Positions 7,101-8,013 of a stretch of 8,013 nt of DNA are shown piece by piece (the stretch's first letter is position 1; every line of letters begins with the position of its first letter). A program made the translations under genes and the position numbers. Below the pieces are notes generated by a model, which was not told where the DNA came from, made no database searches, and worked only from the letters and a program-made list of their open reading frames with translations. Location: positions 1-8,013 of the forward strand of contig CAMWVJ010000044.1 in NCBI GenBank assembly GCA_947177645.1. The letters run 5' to 3'. Source of the stretch: an uncultured Desulfovibrio sp. GTDB lineage: Bacteria > Desulfobacterota > Desulfovibrionia > Desulfovibrionales > Desulfovibrionaceae.

Positions 7101-7891
7101 CAGAGCAGGTTGTCGAGGGTGGTGCCGTATTCAAAGGCGCTGGGGCCGCCCGCGTTTTCTGACACATTGCCGCCGATGGACGAGGCCTGCTTGGAGGCCG
7201 GGTCGACCGTGAACACCGCCCCCGCCGCGGCCACGGCGTCGATGACCTGCTGGGTGAGGGCGCCCGCCTCGCAGGTGACGGTCATGGCCTCGAGGTCGAT
7301 GGGCCCGATGCGCGTGAGCCGCGTCATGCTCACGACCACGGCGCGCTTGCGCGCGGGCACGGCGCCGCCGGTCATGCCCGAGCCGCCGCCGCGCGGGATG
7401 AGCGCGAACTTCATGTCATTGGCGAGCCGCACGAGCGCGGCCACCTGCTCGGCATTGTCCGGCTCCACCACGAGGAGGGGCAGCTCCATGCGCAGGTCGG
7501 TGGCGTCGGTGGCGTTTTCCACAAGGTCCGCGGGCGCGCTGCGGATGCACTCCTCGGGGAAGATGTCGGAAAGCGCGTCGAGCAGCTTTTCGCGGAAGGC
7601 CGTTTCCGCCTCGTAGGCGGACCAGAACATGGTGATGCCTTCGCTGATGGCCGTGGCGTAATAGTGGGCGAGCGCCACGGATTCGCGCTCGAAAGAGCCG
7701 CGCACGCTCTCGCGCACGAGCTCGGCGTCGATGAAGGGATTATAGGCGACGAGGAACAGCTCCTCGGCGATGCTGATGGCGAGATTGCGGACAGATTCCG
7801 GCCATTCGGCGAAATCGTCGGCGTTGATCTTGAGGATGCGGTTGACCACATGGTCAGGCGCGATGGAAATGTGCGGGCCCTTGTGGCGCAT
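4160..7891 (-). CDS. Fused FAD-linked D-2-hydroxyacid dehydrogenase with two-cluster Fe-S and double CCG domains
   Basis: A 1243-residue predicted cytoplasmic flavo-iron-sulfur oxidoreductase, with no signal peptide or membrane helix. Domain order: an N-terminal extension without a familiar motif (1 to about 130, possibly DUF3683-like); an FAD-binding_4 (PCMH-type) domain with PRGGGSGMTGG at 166-176 and SIGGNVSENAGG at 238-249; an FAD-oxidase C-terminal domain with LNEDVVIP (489-496), HMHAGDGNCHVN (603-614) and GEVSGEHGIG (644-653); two ferredoxin-type cysteine sets (C728/C731/C734/C738 and C790/C793/C796/C800); an Ala/Glu-rich linker (about 904-964); and two complete CCG units (C974, C1006-C1007, C1052/C1055; and C1111, C1145-C1146, C1187/C1190) as in GlcF, LutA and HdrB. 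The layout equals a GlcD-GlcF fusion. Relatives such as E. coli YdiJ are near 1020 residues, so this one is long. It should oxidise a D-2-hydroxyacid (D-lactate, glycolate or D-2-hydroxyglutarate), passing electrons from FAD through the clusters to an unknown acceptor. The ATG start has AAGGGG nine bases upstream. The substrate cannot be decided from sequence. Confidence 0.95.
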   Translation of the reverse strand: MRHKGPHISIAPDHVVNRILKINADDFAEWPESVRNLAISIAEELFLVAYNPFIDAELVRESVRGSFERESVALAHYYATAISEGITMFWSAYEAETAFREKLLDALSDIFPEECIRSAPADLVENATDATDLRMELPLLVVEPDNAEQVAALVRLANDMKFALIPRGGGSGMTGGAVPARKRAVVVSMTRLTRIGPIDLEAMTVTCEAGALTQQVIDAVAAAGAVFTVDPASKQASSIGGNVSENAGGPSAFEYGTTLDNLLWWKMVTPTGEIITVEREDHPRHKILPDETAVFAVKDVSGGVRNVVHLRGDEIRLPGLGKDVTNKALGGLPGMQKEGVDGIITEACFVIHKKPKHSRVMVLEFFGRSMHPAALVVRDLVALRNRIREEGDYAHLSALEEFNAKYVQAIEYKRKSQKFEGLPISVIILQADGDDPYLLDKCVADIVNVAEAQDNVDIIVARDAKEADLFWEDRHRLSVIARRTSGFKLNEDVVIPMQRIPDFALFLEQLNLEYAARAYRHALQEVGRLPGFPMEDKAFNEEFSRTASAASGDVSATELSDNELWARGAAYLDGFAQAYPHLAKKIDAIRAHMEASRIIIASHMHAGDGNCHVNIPVNSNDARMLEEAEEAAARVMAECQEMGGEVSGEHGIGITKISFFAPDKMEALRRFKERVDPRDVMNPAKLVHRELPVRPFTFSFNRLINDIRESGLPDKETLISLLSAIQMCTRCGKCKLVCAMSYPERSMQYHPRNKNMVLGMLLEAVYYSQINTGRIDERLLRELRGLVEHCTACGRCTANCPMKIPSGEVALSLRGMLDHEGAGGHPIKERALTWLVRDIPARVPKAAKLASVGQKMQNRVLDFVPQAWQRRMENPLFSGRGPKTGYTNLYEALKLNRGSVFVPADEAGPEMVEVAVEEVAAEALAENAAQDVTAAALAETSAETSPEAGGAGAEAAPETLPGGGRELALYFPGCGGALFYDRIGMSSIMLMLKAGIAVAVPPRHLCCGFPLLAAGMDTAFEDNLAQNRQYLASMLRSLARQGFDCRWLVTACGSCRDGLERLKLTEMFPGLEHRDVSQLVLPRLPELQAQGEGKDAAPENADADVLYHASCHCEWADVNKIKGQRQLVKALKDFSGRSVTMSPGCCGESGMGAMTSPEIYNLLRQRKRERLEGAFADGVDGPVIVGCPSCKIGIGRTLLAMRDKRPVLHVAEWLAGLMDGEDRRQTFRKRVNESRGEIRAVRL
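5058..5081 (-). repeat. 12-bp imperfect tandem duplication in the oxidase linker
   Basis: Two adjacent 12-base units on the plus strand, gaggtttcggcg (5058-5069) and gaggtttccgcc (5070-5081), match at 10 of 12 positions. They encode the duplicated AETS-AETS in the linker (about residues 938-945). An inverted repeat, ggcgga-ggtt-tccgcc, occupies 5066-5081. The in-frame unit length suggests slippage expansion without frame loss. Confidence 0.7.
5131..5160 (-). repeat. 15-bp tandem duplication in the oxidase linker
   Basis: Two adjacent 15-base units on the plus strand, ccgcgacctcctcca (5131-5145) and ccgcgacctccacca (5146-5160), differ at one position. They encode the Val/Glu/Ala-rich run around residues 912-921. 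The unit is a multiple of three, so gain or loss of a copy changes linker length but keeps the downstream CCG domains in frame. Confidence 0.75.
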
Positions 7892-7900
7892 GGCCGTCCA

Positions 7901-7906
7901 CCCCTT
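7901..7906 (-). promoter_or_regulatory. Shine-Dalgarno site of the oxidase gene
   Basis: The minus strand reads AAGGGG, nine bases before the ATG at 7891-7889. It is the best purine-rich site near the 5' end of this gene and decides the start. The next in-frame methionine is M88, already inside the N-terminal extension. Confidence 0.65.
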
Positions 7907-7959
7907 GCTTGCGGCGCGCCCGCGGCAGGATGCGGTGAAGAAGGCGGGCGCAAACGGGT

Positions 7960-7988
7960 AGTTTATGATTTCCGCGGCCAGTTGGCAA
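7960..7988 (-). promoter_or_regulatory. Possible sigma70-type promoter for the operon
   Basis: On the minus strand TTGCCA (7988-7983; five of six to TTGACA) is followed after 17 bases by TAAACT (7965-7960; four of six to TATAAT). The -10 lies in the only AT-rich patch of the otherwise GC-rich 122-base stretch upstream of the oxidase. Transcription would start near 7953, giving a leader of about 60 bases. I see no clear operator palindrome or riboswitch in the leader. Such matches arise by chance, so this is tentative. Confidence 0.35.
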
Positions 7989-8013
7989 GGGCGGACGCCG
8001 CGGCCGGGAGCGC

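Noticed and set aside
4265..7162. A 965-codon open frame on the plus strand, antisense to the oxidase
   Set aside because: It lies entirely opposite a gene with unmistakable FAD, Fe-S and CCG motifs. Its translation is rich in His, Arg, Val, Ala, Leu and Gly without any domain, as expected from the complement of GC-rich codons. No ribosome binding site or independent support was seen.
7892..8013. Upstream stretch examined for a tRNA, small RNA, riboswitch or the end of another gene
   Set aside because: Apart from the possible promoter and the ribosome binding site, I see no cloverleaf, clear palindromic operator or coding segment in either strand; 122 bases are too few to judge further.

Overview
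The window is compact, strongly GC-rich bacterial DNA, roughly two thirds G+C by eye. All five genes I can support lie on the minus strand, so transcription runs from about 8000 towards 1. The gene types (a huge fused FAD/Fe-S/CCG 2-hydroxyacid oxidase, and a TrpRS with a cysteine set resembling the iron-sulfur type) together with the base composition suggest an anaerobic proteobacterium or desulfobacterium. A Desulfovibrio-like sulfate reducer is my best guess. That assignment rests on recalled gene character and was not checked by a search.

Layout in the direction of transcription: a 122-base upstream stretch with a possible sigma70-type promoter (8013-7892); a 1243-residue FAD-linked oxidase fused to a two-cluster ferredoxin-like domain and two CCG domains (7891-4160); a 705-residue polytopic membrane protein resembling the DUF6056/GT-C type (4163-2046), whose GTG start overlaps the upstream stop; a small M50 (site-2 protease-type) membrane metallopeptidase (2037-1366); tryptophanyl-tRNA synthetase trpS (1326-346); and the 5' part of ruvX/yqgF (342-1), cut by the window edge. 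Gaps between genes are -4, 8, 39 and 3 bases, and no terminator-like hairpin is visible between them, so the set is probably one transcription unit or two tightly packed ones.

The genes do not form one pathway. The oxidase would feed electrons from a D-2-hydroxyacid (D-lactate or D-2-hydroxyglutarate-like) through Fe-S clusters to an unseen acceptor. The membrane protein probably acts in envelope glycan or lipid-linked sugar transfer. M50 protease, TrpRS and RuvX are housekeeping functions. I found no mobile element, CRISPR array, RNA gene or defence system. The most notable points are the cysteine set in TrpRS, the atypical architecture of the oxidase (long N-terminal extension, missing GSEG-type loop, slippage-prone linker), the poorly characterised membrane protein, and a divergent catalytic motif in RuvX.
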